64,000 bases of DNA from Fomes fomentarius (GCA_022606135.1 JABYQN010000013.1:434001-498000), one strand, 5' to 3'. Positions 26,088 through 38,688 are shown, numbered from the stretch's first letter. Notes: generated by a model from the sequence alone, not told the origin. Program-made: numbers and translations.

Positions 26088-29000
26088 TGCTCAAATCACG
26101 CCCATCATAGAGGGCTCTACACTACCCCACCGACTACCCTCGCCCGAACCATTGGACCACTCCGAACTCGCATATATGCGTGCCCGTGCCCAGGCCTTAG
26201 ACCCTTCTAGCGAGAGGGAGTTCGAGCTTGCCGCCATGGTGCGCCCCTACATGTTCGTATCCCGAATGCAATCCTAAGCGTGCGTTCTTCCAAGGTAATG
26301 CGTCTGACTTCTCATCTCTTGCTTCATCCATCACCGGCCCAACTCGCATCTCAAGCAGAAACGATCGCAGACTTGACGTTTCAGAGAAATATGCTTCTGC
26401 TCGAAAGAGCTGAGGATAACGCTCGATGGGAAGCCGAGCGCGAATGCTGGGAGCGTAGCGCAGAAGCGTTGCTGGAGAAAGCTCGAGTAGCTCAAGAACC
26501 CATCGTAAAGGAACAGGTGTGTAACGTAAGCCTCAGTATGTCTGTTCTACATCGCGAATAAATCCTCGTTACAACACTACAGGACACCCAACGCTACATC
26601 GCCCGCCTGGAGGACGACGGAAAGACATACCGCCGCAGAGTTCGTGAGGTCGCCTAATCACACGATATATGCTCTCATCTACTTCCCATTCTTAACCTTC
26701 AGCTAACTGACACACAAAGTCGCATGTCCACCCTCGAGAACGAACTTGCGAGAATCAAGCCTCTGGTCTCTATGCAAGCTACCGTACTCCGCGACTCTGA
26801 GCTCTGGCAATCAGAAGCGCTGTCGAGCATCGTTTCGGATCGCCTCGTAAGCTTCGGCAAGAAGTCTAAGGGCAAAGATCGCGCTGCACCAGCAGGCGAG
26901 AACCCCTTCCTCGCGACCTCGTCAAATGGTCACTTGGATAAAGGCAAAACCCGTGCCTTCCCCGGGGTCTCTCAGAACGACATGCCAGATTATATACCAC
27001 CACCGTCTAGCCCCGCACATTCTCTCCGACCAAACAAGTCCAAGCGAGACAGGCATCGCCGCAAAGATCGTGACAAGGACAAGGACCGGAAACATCGACA
27101 CCGGACTGACCCATTCCCTCTCCTGGCAGACGCTCGCGCAGAGTGCATACTTGTCGCTGCGCGCAAGCTTGGTCGCGTGCGAGCAGGGATTATCTCCGGC
27201 TTCGTCACAGAGCGACACAAACTCGAGCGTGAGGCCGAGGTACTGATGCAGAACGTCAAGGAGCGCGCGGAGGCGGAGCAGAGCATCCGTCGCATCCTGC
27301 AGTCGCAAGAGCCTCCGCAGCGGGACGTCGCGACTCCTACCAACACGCGCGACATTGCTGAGGGCTCCTCGAGCCCCGCGATTCCTCTCGCGCTCGCTGC
27401 CGGACTACCGCCACCGTCTGCATCCTCGCCAACCCCGCGTAAACTTGCACCGAACCAAAGCCCGTTCACGTCTCCTGGTATCCCTCTTGCGCGCACGCAA
27501 CACCTCCACCCATCGATGCAGCCATTCCCCACTGCAGCGAGTATTGCGCCAGGCCGGCACGGACATGCGGTCCCTCACGCTGGCTTCGTCTACTTCAACC
27601 CAGGCCCCGGACAAGGCCCGATGCCCCTGATCATGCCGATGCCCTGGCCAGTCCCTCCTGGTACCCCACCACATGGGCAAGGACATGCCGGCACAAGAAC
27701 CAAGACTCCACAGCCTCCCGCGCGCGGGCAGAGTGTCGTGGGGGACGGCGCATCCACGCCGATGGACTCGCTCGTGAGTGCCGCGCGGACGCTGATCGAG
27801 GACGAGGACTACGACGGGGATCGGGACGCCACTTTGACTCAGGCGGAAGGTTCCCTAGAGCCGATTGCTGTGGATGACGAGACAGAGGATGAAGCTCCCG
27901 TTCCGGCACCGAGGAGGGGAATGCGTCGGCGTGCGACTGGGCCACCGCCTGAGAGTCCTGTGCCGAAGCGCAGGAGAGTCGGCGGGTCGACGTCGAACGG
28001 GTTGTCGGCGCAGCCATCTCAGGCTAGACCGAGCACTGCCAGTGGCGAAGGCCCAATATCTACCGCGAAAGCTACTCGGCGTACGAAGGCAGCAACAGCA
28101 GCGGCAGAGAAACCCAAGACGAAAGGCCGTGGACGCGGCAGAGGCAAAGCTCAGTCGACGTTGGCCACCTCTCCGACACCTGCCAACCCGGACGCCGACG
28201 CTGATGCTGCTCCTGAGGCCCAACCGCGCACCCAATCGCGTCTCCAACCGCCGCCTGTGACTCGCATTCGTAGCGCACTCGACGTGCTTGCGGACCAGGC
28301 CGCGCAGGAACAGGAGCGCAGGCCATCGATGGATCCGGGGAGCCAAAGGGAGAGCGAGAGCGCCGAGCCGGTCGCAGTGCTCGATAGCATGTTTACTGAT
28401 GCTATTGCGCCAGATGAAGAGGACGGCGAGAAAGTCGCGGTAGGTGCCGGCAGGGCGTTTTCCAGGGGCAGAGGACGCGGCAGAGGAAGGGGACGGGGAA
28501 AATCCACAAGAGGGAAGGGGAAAGAGAGGGCTGTAGAGGTGTTGGCCGATTCTACTACGGATGTGGTATCGGCGGGGGATGCGTCCCCAGAGCGCGTCGC
28601 AGCTGTGAATGTGGACGCGGAGATGGATATGGAGGCCGAAACCCGAAACGCACCTGGAGAAAGGGACGACGTCGACGCGCCGGTGGACGAGGAACCTGCC
28701 ATAGTTATCGACGCTGACGCCGGCACAATTACGGCGCCAGACAATGTCTTGGACGCAGCTCAGGATGCGGTGGCTGCTCAAACAGAAGATGCACCCGCAT
28801 CTTCGGCTGAGACCATAGCATCCGCCGAAGCAGTCGAGGTGGATGAACCGTCTGTAGCTCCCCCACCAACTATCCACAATCCACCAATACCTGAGCCGCT
28901 CGACCTTCCACCACCATCGCCGCCTGTCATGACGATCCCTTCATCAGTCTCGGCTGGACACGACGCCCCTGAGGCGGCAGAAGAGCGGGAGCTTGAGCCC

Positions 29001-29507
29001 ATCAAGGCTACTGAAGCCCCTTCGTCTCCTGCGGCCGACACGCAAGAAGCGGTGCCGGAAGCGGTCTCTACGGCAATTCCGCCGCAGTCTCCTCCTGCCG
29101 TGGACCAGTCTATTGAGCCAAGTTCGGAGGCTGTACCTGTCGGACAAGAACCTGCCGTGGACCTTGCTGACATAGAAACAGCACCTTCGGACCCGCCGGT
29201 CACCGGTGCAGGGCAAGAGGCATCCCCTCCGGCAATTGAGAACATCGCCGCTCCGCCTGCACCCAGTTTTCCCTCACCACTTCCTTCGGCCGCCACAGTT
29301 CATTCACCTTCGCCCGCGATAGAGAATCCTCCCGTGACGGAGGACCTACCACCTCCACCTCCACTTCCAGCGCAATTGCCCGCAACACCCAGCATAGTCA
29401 CTGCTCCACGATACGACGACGAAATCCTGAGTGGAGACGAAGACGCCGAGGGTTCCATCGTCGAAGAGTCGGACACCGAGGACTCTCCAGCTATCGTCCG
29501 CCTATAA
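26071..29507 (+). CDS. large disordered, basic/acidic protein with coiled coil
   Basis: I do not recognise the family. The start is taken as ATG 26071; an in-frame ATG also lies at 25978. Short exons to about 26650 encode a coiled-coil segment ('LTFQRNMLLLERAEDNARWE' and 'RYIARLEDDGKTYRRRVRE'). The last exon (about 26704-29507) encodes the remaining roughly 930 residues. It contains 'STLENELARIKPLVS', a Lys/Arg/Asp-rich stretch 'KRDRHRRKDRDKDKDRKHRH', and a helical block 'ARKLGRVRAGIISGFVTERH'. Two AT-hook/RGR-like patches follow ('KGRGRGRGK', 'SRGRGRGRGRGRGK'), then a long Pro/Ala/Glu-rich tail ending 'SPAIVRL'. The basic RGR repeats suggest a nuclear, nucleic-acid-binding protein; this is inference. 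The splice boundary near 26237-26294 is uncertain. Confidence 0.7.
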
Positions 29508-30123
29508 ACAAACTCTTTTTTCACTCACTCGCACACAGGGCTATATCATCGACTCGCCATACCGCTCCCCCCATTACGTCCGCCCGCAATCTTGCTGTAT
29601 CATATTGGGACCACTGTTGTATTTCTTGGGTACAAAGTGTCTGTGCCGTGCCGTTATCTACGTTGTGTATAGTGTTCTTGGATCCATCCAATGCTATGTG
29701 TGTCTTGCAATCCATCTGCCCTTCCCTGGCCAGATAATGTGTATTCGCATCGGAAGAGTGAGTGGTTGTTTGTTCAAATCATACCGACTGAAGATATACA
29801 AGTTTCAGATACGTGGTTCGATTTCAGTTAGTGCCTTGGTGTCCTCGTGTACTATTAACTTCGAACCACCTTTGACATAGGCTCTGCACGCTCACAGAGC
29901 AACGTTGTCCAGAATCTGACCAAGGGGCAACCAACCGCACATGTACCGCGTTCAGCGAGTGGATTCATCGAAGCATGTGTCCATAAAGCGAAACCTATAG
30001 CAAACAGAGTATATACGTCGCAAACGTACCACACGAACGCCCAAACCCAGCCAAGCATACGAAACATAGTGTCTACCGACCTCGGGCATAGCATGCACAT
30101 ATAGATACTCAACGCTTCGCACT
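29508..30123. other. intergenic between convergent genes
   Basis: AT-rich, likely mostly 3' UTRs of the two flanking genes. No gene seen. Confidence 0.45.
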
Positions 30124-31258
30124 TTACATCCGGCCTGCGACGTCCCAGCACCCAAGTCCGCCGCATATTCGGTCGAGCCAGTCGCGGAGCATGACCTCTT
30201 CCCAGTCGCGTTCCTTCATCATTTTCGCCGGCGGCAGCAGGGCCGTCGGGATTTTCGTCGACCGGCGGAGGTCATCGAGGCTCGTCAGGAACTGGTTGAA
30301 GATGAAGGGAGGGGTCCCACACGGCCCGCCCATCGGAGGAGGGCAGTGAGGCTGGATGATAACGCGTTTTAGGTATTGGTTCATCTGCTTTGACTCTGCA
30401 ATGGGATGGGATGGGGAAGGCGCAATGAGCATACTACACGAACGATCACCAACGATGCGACTCGCCGAAGACCTTCTTCACGGACTCCAAGACCGTCCGT
30501 GGCCAAAAGTCAATGCCAGAAATTCGAAGGTACGTCAGGGTAGGGGCGCGGTCAGCCCACGCTACGATGTCGAAGTTCGGGCAGCCACGGAGGGCAGCGA
30601 GGCAAAGGTGCAACCTGTCCAGGCGAGGGAACAATGACCCGAACGCGGTATCGACATCGCAGTCCGGCGACGTAAACTTCGGTTCGTTCCCAGCGATCGT
30701 GAGCTCGCGTAAGAGCGGGAACCCACCCGGGCACTCGATCGTATCAGGCAGGAGGAGCTCCAGCTTGCCATACCGATGGCAATGGACGAGCGTCAGCGAA
30801 TGGAGATCAGGCGCGACGAGACGGAGAAGCGCAGCTACGTCCTCGTTGTACCGTCGCTGCTCTTCCTGCACGGCCTTGCGCACCGCGAGCTTGTTCTGCT
30901 CGGTGATCGCGCGGCGTTGGTCGCGCTGGTCGGAGATCTTCACGATCGCGGCTGTCTTTGCGGGTGTAACTTCGACAAGGGGCGCAGACTCGATGTGTCG
31001 CACGGCAGACGAGAGATGAAGATGGCGCACCCTGGGGCTCGCGCCGCGTGCTTGTGCGCGTTCGCGGTCATAAGATTTGTAGAACTGTGCGACTTGGGCT
31101 GGTTGGGCAGAGACGAGGGCGACGGCGTGAAAGCGGGCGACACGGGAAAGGTTGCGGACGCGTTTAGAGACGCGGGAGAGCGACGCGCCTGTGTAGCCGC
31201 CATCGGTGCAGGCGAGTATGAAGATGCGCTCGAGAAGCTCGACCGCGAGATAGTCCAT
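30124..31258 (-). CDS. F-box-like family protein, paralog A
   Basis: Two exons (31258-30454, 30395-30124) sum to 1077 nt, or 358 residues. The N-terminus has the F-box-like signature 'LAVELLERIFILACTDGGYT' followed by 'SLSRVSKRVRNLSRVARFHA'. The middle has repeated LRR-like units ('LLRELTIAG', 'FPRLDRLHLC', 'TLTYLRISGI'). The C-terminus is the family signature 'MLRDWLDRICGGLGCWD'. Paralog-specific is a charged helix near residues 105-150 ('DQRDQRRAITEQNKLAVRK'). The splice donor is weak (c|gttggt), but it is the only one that keeps frame. F-box proteins select targets for SCF ubiquitin ligases, but this mushroom-expanded group is functionally uncharacterised. One of at least four intact copies in the window. 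Confidence 0.8.
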
Positions 31259-32576
31259 TTGTGGGGAGATCTGCGACCAGGTGAATTGTGTCGATGACGC
31301 GGATGCTTCGAAGCGGCTTCGCGGGTTCCCAGGAGCTGTGATGTCTTCCTCCGATTAGTGCGGCTGAGTAGTCGAGACGAGACTGAAACGTACAATGTGA
31401 GCTTTATGGATACAAGAAGTGCCTGTTGTACAGAGACTGGAAGGGAAGGTATACGAGTCGTAAGAGCGTCGTGCAGCCTGAGCCGTTAAGGAGCTGCGTT
31501 GCGTCGTGAGGGTACCCAATAGTAGCCTCGTGGCAAGGATGAAAGGAGAGGAGATCGTTTAGAAAAGTTTGGGCAGCATGTCCGTCGCGCGAGGGGCTAT
31601 ATAGAACGCTCTTGCTCACGCAAATAGTCAAGATCGTGATCAGTGGAGGAGGACGTAACCATTCGCTTGAGCTCATTGCGCGCAAGTCGGGATGAGGGGG
31701 GCGCTCTGGCGTCTATTCGGGCGCTATGAGGCCGCCTCCGGTTTAGCCTTGGAATGCATCCCTCCACCATCATGAATGCAACTGATCTGGGGCCTAGATG
31801 TGTGGTGCGCATGGACGACAATGTCTTGTTTTTGAGTCCGACGCCTTGTCTGTTGAGCGGGACTCGTGTACCTCTATACACGCAAAACGCTCGGAGGATC
31901 GCTGCTACGGCATACAGTCAGTCACCCGCAGTATCACCGTATCCTGGTATCCCTGACCTATATCGACCAAACTACTTCCAGCAATGTTGCGATCTTGCGG
32001 TCTGGCGGCACGACATTTTGAGAGACAGCCTCTACTTTTCTGACATTACAACCTAGTCTTCATGAGCGCGGCGCTGCAGTGGGAGGTGGACGGTAACGGG
32101 AGTGGCGAGATGGAGGGAAAGATGAGGATAGTATGGAAGAAAGAAAGAATTCCAACGTCCGAGTACAAATACGATGCCGAAACCCTTTAGGCCAAGGCCG
32201 AGGCTCTATTTCACCTGTGACAATCGAAGAGTTATATGCGTTCTGACGATGCTTTCAAGTTTGAGCGGTTCGAACCAGGTAGAACCGAAACTCATCCGAA
32301 TTCGCTAGAGCTTGCCTTACTCTGCATGATCACGTGGAGCTATACTGATAACTGGCGCGCCGCGCATCCACCTGGAATCGCTGCCACCACAGCGTCACTA
32401 CAATATCAAGCTAGCAGCAAAGACACCAGTAAAGGGTTAGCGTGTAGTGATAAAACGGGGCAAGACGATAGGAACGTGCCACCATTTGGTGTATTGTATC
32501 GATTCGCAAGTCGTAGACCATTATGAGATAGGCTCCAGGGCTGATACTATACGCTGGCCAGCGGCATTGCTGACAT
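31259..32576. other. 1.3-kb intergenic region
   Basis: Upstream of paralog A and downstream of paralog B. It contains only short ORFs without domains. No clear repeat or F-box-like remnant was recognised. Confidence 0.4.
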
Positions 32577-33721
32577 TCAATCCACGAGCAAGGCCCCAGG
32601 ACCAATGTCCCAGCACGCAAGTCGCCCATCCAGCCGATCCAGGAACTCGTGCACCGCACCCTGCTCAAAACAAAGCGCTGACTCGCCGAAAGCCCCCATC
32701 CGCTCGCCCGGACGCAAGACCTCGAACGGCCGCCGCGCACTGCGGCGCATCTTGCGGAGAGACTCTGTATACCTAGCGTACGAGATGTACGGATTTCCGC
32801 ACTGGCCACCCGGGGCGGGGGGCGCGCTCGGCTGAAAGAGAAGTTGCTCGAGCATCGGGAAGATGCACGCTTCCGCGTCCCGGTGGTCTTCGGAATCTGC
32901 GAACCCGTTAGCATCAGAGTTAGGCGGGAGAATGGTGAGCAGTGAGGTAAGACACTGTACGAGCACTGCAAGCGCTGGAGAGTCACGACAAGAAAGGGAC
33001 TTCGGCACTCACCGATGAATGCCTTGAGCTGCGACAGGATGCCACTCGAGTAATAGCTCACGTTAGAAACGCGGAAGTGGGTGATGTGCGGTGCGCGCCC
33101 GGCCCAGCCGTCCAGGTCCATGCCGGTCCGCATCCCGGAGAACGCGTACGTGAGGTGCAGCCTGCTTAGACGAGGGAACGAGGTGCTTGGAGTTGGGCAT
33201 TCTCCGCCCGGGTCGAGCAAGCTGCACGCAGGGAGGTCTCTGTACCCTGCGCCTACGATCGCGAGCTCTTCTAACAGCGGAAAGTGCAGGGCAAGGACGT
33301 CGGGGAAGCGGAGTTCGTCAGGAATCGGGCGGTGGCCGTAGATGAGAGATAGCGTGTAGAGGTCGGGCGCGACTGCCACGAGGAGCGCAGCGACATCTGT
33401 AACGAAGGCTTGCTGTTCGTGGTCGTCCTCATCCTTCGGGCGGAAGGCGACCCGGGCTTTGCGCTTGGCTGACGCGATGCATAGGTGCCTGACCCGGGGT
33501 GTTGTTCCGCTTGTCACGGTGCGTTCTGAGAAGAAGCACGAGGAGAACTGAGTAAGTTGCTGGGCGGACCCTGAGACGAGGATGACAGAGTAGAAGCGGG
33601 CTGAGCGGGATACCGCGCGGAGGTGCTTGGACACGAGCGAGAGCGAGCATCCCGTGTAGCCACCATCCGTACAGGCGAGCGTGAAGATTTCGTCGAGGAG
33701 CTCGGCTGCTAAGTTTTCCAT
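32577..33721 (-). CDS. F-box-like family protein, paralog B
   Basis: Two exons (33721-33013, 32896-32577) sum to 1029 nt, or 342 residues. ATG 33721 starts 'MENLAAELLDEIFTLACTDG', then 'GCSLSLVSKHLRAVSRSARF', nearly the same N-terminus as paralog F. LRR-like units follow: 'LHFPLLEELAIVG', 'FPRLSRLHLTYAFSG', 'APHITHFRVSNV'. The single intron falls at the same place in the domain order as in paralogs A and E, just after the last LRR-like unit. The C-terminal exon contains 'FPMLEQLLFQPSAPPAPGGQ' and ends with 'FLDRLDGRLACWDIGPG', a variant of the WLDRL-GG-GCW signature. The glycine pair is changed to GR, so it is slightly divergent. It lies in the same orientation as A and the broken copies upstream. 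Confidence 0.8.
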
Positions 33722-34263
33722 AGCTGATCCTAGGCGGATACTTCTGCGGAGTAGAGTCAGTAACCTCGCATCTGATGCAGCTCTGGTACAGAGTTTACCA
33801 AACAAAGGTTGAGGTGAGCAAATGCCCTCTCGATCGAGGTGGTGGATGACAGGAGAGGGTGAATTATAGGAGGGCTTACTAGACCTACCGGGGACAAGCA
33901 CGCAGCCACCATGAGGGCGCTCCGACATCGTAACGGATGATTATTGTAAGGCGTCATACTCTGTCTTCCGGTGATGGCGCAGTGTTGACTCTATGAACGA
34001 GGGACCTTAGGCGTCTTCGAGACGCCCCTGGTGCTCTGGCCTCCTGGCCTGGAGAAGAGGGGCATCCGAGAACTTCACCGGATTCCCTAACATTGTTGTG
34101 GGTTTCGTTTCGCGGGAGCGAGGGACGAGGGACGTATGGCGGTTGCAGCGCTCTCCTAGACCTGTCCAGAGGTTGTCGTCTTGTATGCCGTCATAGCTTC
34201 GTCGGACCCGCCGGCTAGCCTCGATCTAGGAAGTACTGGTGGAAAACATAGCCTCCTGTAGCC
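33722..34263. other. promoter side of paralog B
   Basis: No gene seen. Lies between intact paralog B and the broken copies. Confidence 0.4.
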
Positions 34264-34560
34264 TAGTACTTGAGAGCCAGTGACGATCGTTGATCACAAA
34301 GGGGTTCAGAATGCATCCGTTCCTGCCTATATGTAGCGGTAGCGCTCGAGTAAAATGAAGCAACATCAGAGTGTGTCGAGTATGACAAACGGCGGAGTGC
34401 GATCGAGTCGAAGCGAATGGTAAGTGACACGTCTCGTATGTGCTTGTATATGCGAGGCACAGAGACACCGTACATCCGCCATCGGTCCAGGTCAGCGCGA
34501 ATATCGTGGTGAGTATTAGCGTTGAATGGAAGGGCTTCCAATGATGGCTGCAACGTTGAT
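34264..34560 (-). pseudogene. F-box-like family pseudogene C (N-terminal remnant)
   Basis: On the minus strand one frame gives 'TIFALTWTDGGCT', matching the family start 'EIFTLACTDGGYT'. A second frame continues with 'VSVPRIYKHIRDVSLTIRFD' and 'SIALRRLSYSTHSDVASFYS', matching 'SLSLVSKHxRxVSxxxRF'. The two pieces are out of frame with each other, so a frameshift lies near 34460-34478. There is no in-frame start and no LRR or C-terminal signature follows on the minus strand. A non-functional fragment. Confidence 0.65.
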
Positions 34561-34699
34561 GCCATTGAGCTATTTCTACATGCAATCCACTTTATGTGAT
34601 GAATATACTTACTACTTACTACGCAGGGACGTGGTTGTCTATCATAATCGTGTTGAGATTGCGCCAAGAGTGACGATGCTGGCAGAACTCAGGGAGTCA

Positions 34700-34966
34700 A
34701 AGGGCGCTACCTGTACTCCATGGCATGCGCCGGTGTACCATTAACCGCCAGAACAAGTTGCGGTGGATTACCGGTCTAGCTGTATAGATAGGTATATATG
34801 AGAGGTGCAACCGCCTGAGACGCGAACAAGGCGGGGGCGGGTCTTTCTCCAAATGGCTCAGGCACGCACTGAGCTCTTCCACTGGCAACATAAGTAGTAC
34901 TAGGGGATCCTGCAGCGGCGCACGGTATGTCTTCTGGTTAAGCGAGGGATATGCAACACCAAGCAT
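34700..34966 (-). pseudogene. F-box-like family middle-region remnant
   Basis: The minus frame encodes 'LPVEELSACLSHLEKD' followed by 'PCSRLRRLHLSYIPIY', which corresponds to the LEEL...FPRLxRLHLxY middle part of the intact paralogs. It lies downstream of a C-terminal signature (see 35000-35510) and upstream of an N-terminal remnant, so it is out of natural order. No intact ORF spans it. Confidence 0.5.
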
Positions 34967-34999
34967 TCTGACGTTGCGTATCTCATAGAAGCTGGTCTA

Positions 35000-35510
35000 G
35001 CTCCGCTCTGAACCCCACAGGATGCTCGCCCCATTATATCGCTGTCCAGCCTCACCCAGGCCCCCGGCAAGATGGTCTAGCCAGTCCCGCTTCACGGCCT
35101 CCTCCGATTGCGTGAGACGAAGGTCACGGTAGAACAGAAGGACCCCGCCTTCACTTCCGACAAACGGGGCCTCGCCCACGAGCGTGAGTTCGCGCAGCAC
35201 AGGGAACCCCAGAGTACACCGGATGTCACGTAATCGCGTCAGAGCAGTCCAGCCCTGGCCGTGAACTATAGAGACAGGGTCTCAAGCCCTCGAGGGTTCG
35301 GTGCGGCCATCTTGTTTGACCTCATCCCGCAAAGTAAAGATGCTTGATCGTGCCATGTACGAGGGAGATAGAGTGGTAACGGGAAGCACGACAAGTAGTT
35401 CTGGTATCCCTTCGAGACGAGGGAAGGCAAGCAGCCAGTAAATCCGCCAGGGTGTAGATCTCGTGAAGCAGCTCAGTTGCGAGTTTCTCTCCAATCTCCA
35501 CCATCTCCAC
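35000..35510 (-). pseudogene. F-box-like family pseudogene D (N- and C-terminal parts, middle lost)
   Basis: The minus strand begins with 'LATELLHEIYTLA' (35500-35450), then needs a frame change to read 'GFTGCLPSLVSK'. Further on it reads 'LRELTLVGEAPFVGSE' (about 35190) and, without the usual RLHL and last LRR-like part, jumps to 'AVKRDWLDHLAGGLG' (about 35090-35050), the C-terminal signature. So a frameshift and an internal deletion of roughly 100-150 residues are present. Confidence 0.65.
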
Positions 35511-36617
35511 TCCGCCGGGTTGACCTACAGCTACATCAGTTCAATTCGAGATGGTGAAGTGCCACATTCGTACCAATGTGTGGAAGTAAACGGCCATTAA
35601 GGACGTTGTGACTTGTCAATGTGCTACACGACATGTGCCAACCACATTGCGTGAGTCATGGATGATGGATGATGGATGAGAAACCAAGAATCTACTGAAT
35701 GTCGTCAGAACCCACATATCACCTTTGCTCCTCGATTGATGATAACTTTTCACCACTGCAGCGGAAGCTGTTGGTATCAGCAGCTAACCCAAAGGGCGAC
35801 AAACGGCCCGTATTCAGAATATAGAGGAACATGGATAGCACACAACACAACACTGTCCATTTTTGCTATATCGCCATACGTACTACGAAGCTAGCAGTCC
35901 CACGGGGAAGGCGGAAGCGGAAGCCATTATAAACACACTGACAGCACTGGGAAACCGAGTAGAGACAGACAGGAGGAAACGCAACACGCCACGCACGGAA
36001 AGGCGGCGTGCGCGAAACCAGAAAGTGAGCTGCATCACACAATGCATAAATAATGACAACACACCAACCCTAACACACGGACAGACGTCGCCGCAGACGA
36101 CGGCTCGCGGCCACAACAGGTCTGCGGCGCAGACGACCGTCGTCATTATTGATAACACCAGATTTAAACAAGTAGGCACGGCGCCGCCGGGAACGTGGGG
36201 GAAAGGCAACACGCGCGGCGGGTGGGGAGAAGGGGCAGAGGCAGTAGCTAGGTCGAAAGAGATAAGGGCAAGCACCGTATGCAGAGCAAGGGTAGTAGCT
36301 ACGAAGGAAAATAGACAAAAGATAAGATATATGTCAATCCAGTCTAGACTTTACGCAAGTAGAACAGACGTACAGAATGCATGGGGGGCGGGACGAGAGG
36401 ACGATAACCGTGGTAAGGATATGAATCTCGCCCGGATCTACCAGGCTGCAGAGTCAAACCAAGCCAAAGGTGGCCGATACCAGGGGGGCGGAAATAAGGA
36501 AGGGGGGGGACGTCGAGGATCATTGTCTTCCAATACACGTAGGCACTCCGAACTCAGCTAGTCGTACACCGCGCTCGTAACCGCACAGATGCGGATTCTG
36601 ACGGGCTACAGCATAGC
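35511..36617. other. 1.1-kb region downstream of OPY2
   Basis: Upstream of pseudogene D on one side, and probably the long OPY2 3' UTR on the other. The minus strand is rich in T/C runs. A plus-strand 232-codon open frame here lacks an ATG and any domain. Confidence 0.4.
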
Positions 36618-38688
36618 TCAGCGCCGTGGGACGGGTGGTACAGGCGACTTGTCGAAGCCCAAGGGGTACGAAGACAAGTCACTCGTGAGCGCAAGTGTGT
36701 CCAAGCTCGCACGCTTCCGCTGGCTGGACGAATCGCTGGTGGTGCTGAAGGACGAAGGGGCAGTCGACGTTGCGGTGTCTGGAGGAGCTCCCGAGTCGAT
36801 CTGGAAGGGGAACGAACCAAGACCGTTGCTGACCGTCGAGCTCTGCGACGCAACGCTCATGCCCAAAGCCTTGCGGTTTGGAGGAACAAGCGAAGAAAGG
36901 GTGCTAGACGACGAGGCCGACGCGCGAGCACGGTTCACCATCTCCCTAGCTGACTGCGTCTGCGCCTGCCCGTGCTCTTCCTGAGAAGTCGCGAACTGTT
37001 GAGCAAGCGGCGAGCGTGGAGGAGTGCGAGGCGGCAAGTTGGAGATCGGCGAAGGAGGAACGAAGGGGAAGCTCTCCAAAATTGAGTCTGCACCAGTGGC
37101 AGTCGTAATGACCGACGACATCGACATGCGCTTGCCAGACTCGGCGTTAAGCTCCTTCAGCGCACGCGCCTGCTGGGCTTCAAGAGCGCCAGCAGCGCTA
37201 CTGTTGCCGGTCTGGATGGCAGCGCTCTGATTCACGACAGGTGACACGAGCTTCGCGCTAGTCATGCGGTAAGGCGTGCGGGGGGTGTTAAGGACTGCGC
37301 TGAGGGGCGTTTGCGGCATATGCGTGATCTGGTCGAAGCCAAGGTGCACACGTCTCGCATTGCTGATATCAGCGACGATGGCGGAGGCCTGGGTGTAAAC
37401 GCTGGCAGGACGCTCATCGCCTGTAGGATTGTACGGGTCCTCCTGAAGCCAGCCACCACCGGAGTCAGTACGCGAGTCAGTGCGATAGGACGGCTCTGGG
37501 CTTCCGAAAGTGGTAGCAGAGGGTGTAGGGGAACCCTGCATGTAAGGCGAGTTGGTGTCTGAGAAAGGGTTTGCTGACACCGTGATCTCCTGCTCCTCAT
37601 CCGTCTCTTGCATGACATCCGCAGGGCCGAAGCTGGAAGCAGCAAGCGGTGATCGTGCGGACCTAGACAGCGTCGAAGACCTGCTGAGGTTGTCACTCGT
37701 GAGAACCTGGGCCTTGGCGACCCCGACAACTTGCTTCACGGTGCCCCGAGTGGGAGTGACGATGACAGAAGTCTCGAGGAAGTCACTCGTGTAGCTCCCG
37801 GTGGTCATATACGACGCCCGGTTGTTGAGAGCGGTATTCTCGGCGCCAGGACGTGCGAATTGGGTGGGAGTGGCACCACGAGGGCCGAGCGAATCGTTCG
37901 AGACGTTGACGTGGTCCAGGTTCATGTCAGCACGCGCAGACGGGGGAACAGGGTGTTCCTGAGACTCAGTAGACGCCGCACGAGACCTGACGGAGCCAGG
38001 GGGAACAAGTGCGATGGGGATAACGTTGGACTGGGTGCCGGTTGACGTTGTCTGGATAGAATGACTGTCCCCGAAGGGGTTGGAGTGAACGGACGAACCC
38101 GAAGACTGATGGTGACCCGCATCGGAAGAGGCGGGGTCGAGATTGATAGTTCCATGCAAAGTTGGAGAATAGATTCTGACACTGTTGAGTTGTGGGGGAG
38201 GAGAGTTGGGCTTTTCATTAGGGTCGGGCCTATTGAGAACGTCCTCCGCGCGCGCTGGTACATCGGGCTTGCCCTCCGTCTCCGAGGCGGTGTTCTGGCG
38301 CAGCAGGCGCTGACGCCGGCGGTACCAGAAGTAGGCGGCCACCGTCGCGGCGAGGACGAGGATGGTCACCACGACTGCACCGGCAACTGCACCCTTGCTG
38401 ACACCCCCCTTGGACGAGGACGAGGCATTGGCATTGTCAGCTGCAATGCACGTTGCGACAGGGCACTGGTTGCAATCGCTGGAGAGCGAGGTCGCCACAT
38501 GTTGAGAATGGATTAGATATGGGAAAGCCGCAGGACACGCACCGATTGATAAGGACACATTGCTCGTTGAGTTTACACTCACAACTCGGGTGAAGATTGG
38601 TGCAAATAAGACAGCCATTGGAGTCGCGAGTGCCGTTCACCTGCTGGCGAGGGTAGTGGATGTGCTGATTGAGGCCACCGACGAGCAT
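36618..38688 (-). CDS. OPY2: Opy2-type membrane anchor of the HOG/MAPK pathway
   Basis: Two exons (38688-38543, 38478-36618) sum to 2007 nt, or 668 residues. The short extracellular part is a cysteine-rich Opy2 domain: 'CLICTNLHPSCECKLNEQC', 'VLINRDCNQCPVATC'. One transmembrane helix follows ('AVAGAVVVTILVLAATVAAY', then 'FWYRRRQR' as stop-transfer). The long cytoplasmic tail is Ser/Thr/Pro-rich and carries conserved boxes such as 'NSVRIYSPTLHGTINL' and a C-terminal PPxP run 'SPVPPVPRR'. In yeast, Opy2 recruits Ste50 to the membrane so that Ste11 can activate Hog1. A comparable scaffold role here is inferred from the domain. Confidence 0.85.

Noticed and set aside
35863..36561. 232-codon plus-strand open frame downstream of OPY2
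   Set aside because: It begins with TTG, is basic and low-complexity, has no domain, and lies antisense to the likely OPY2 3' UTR.
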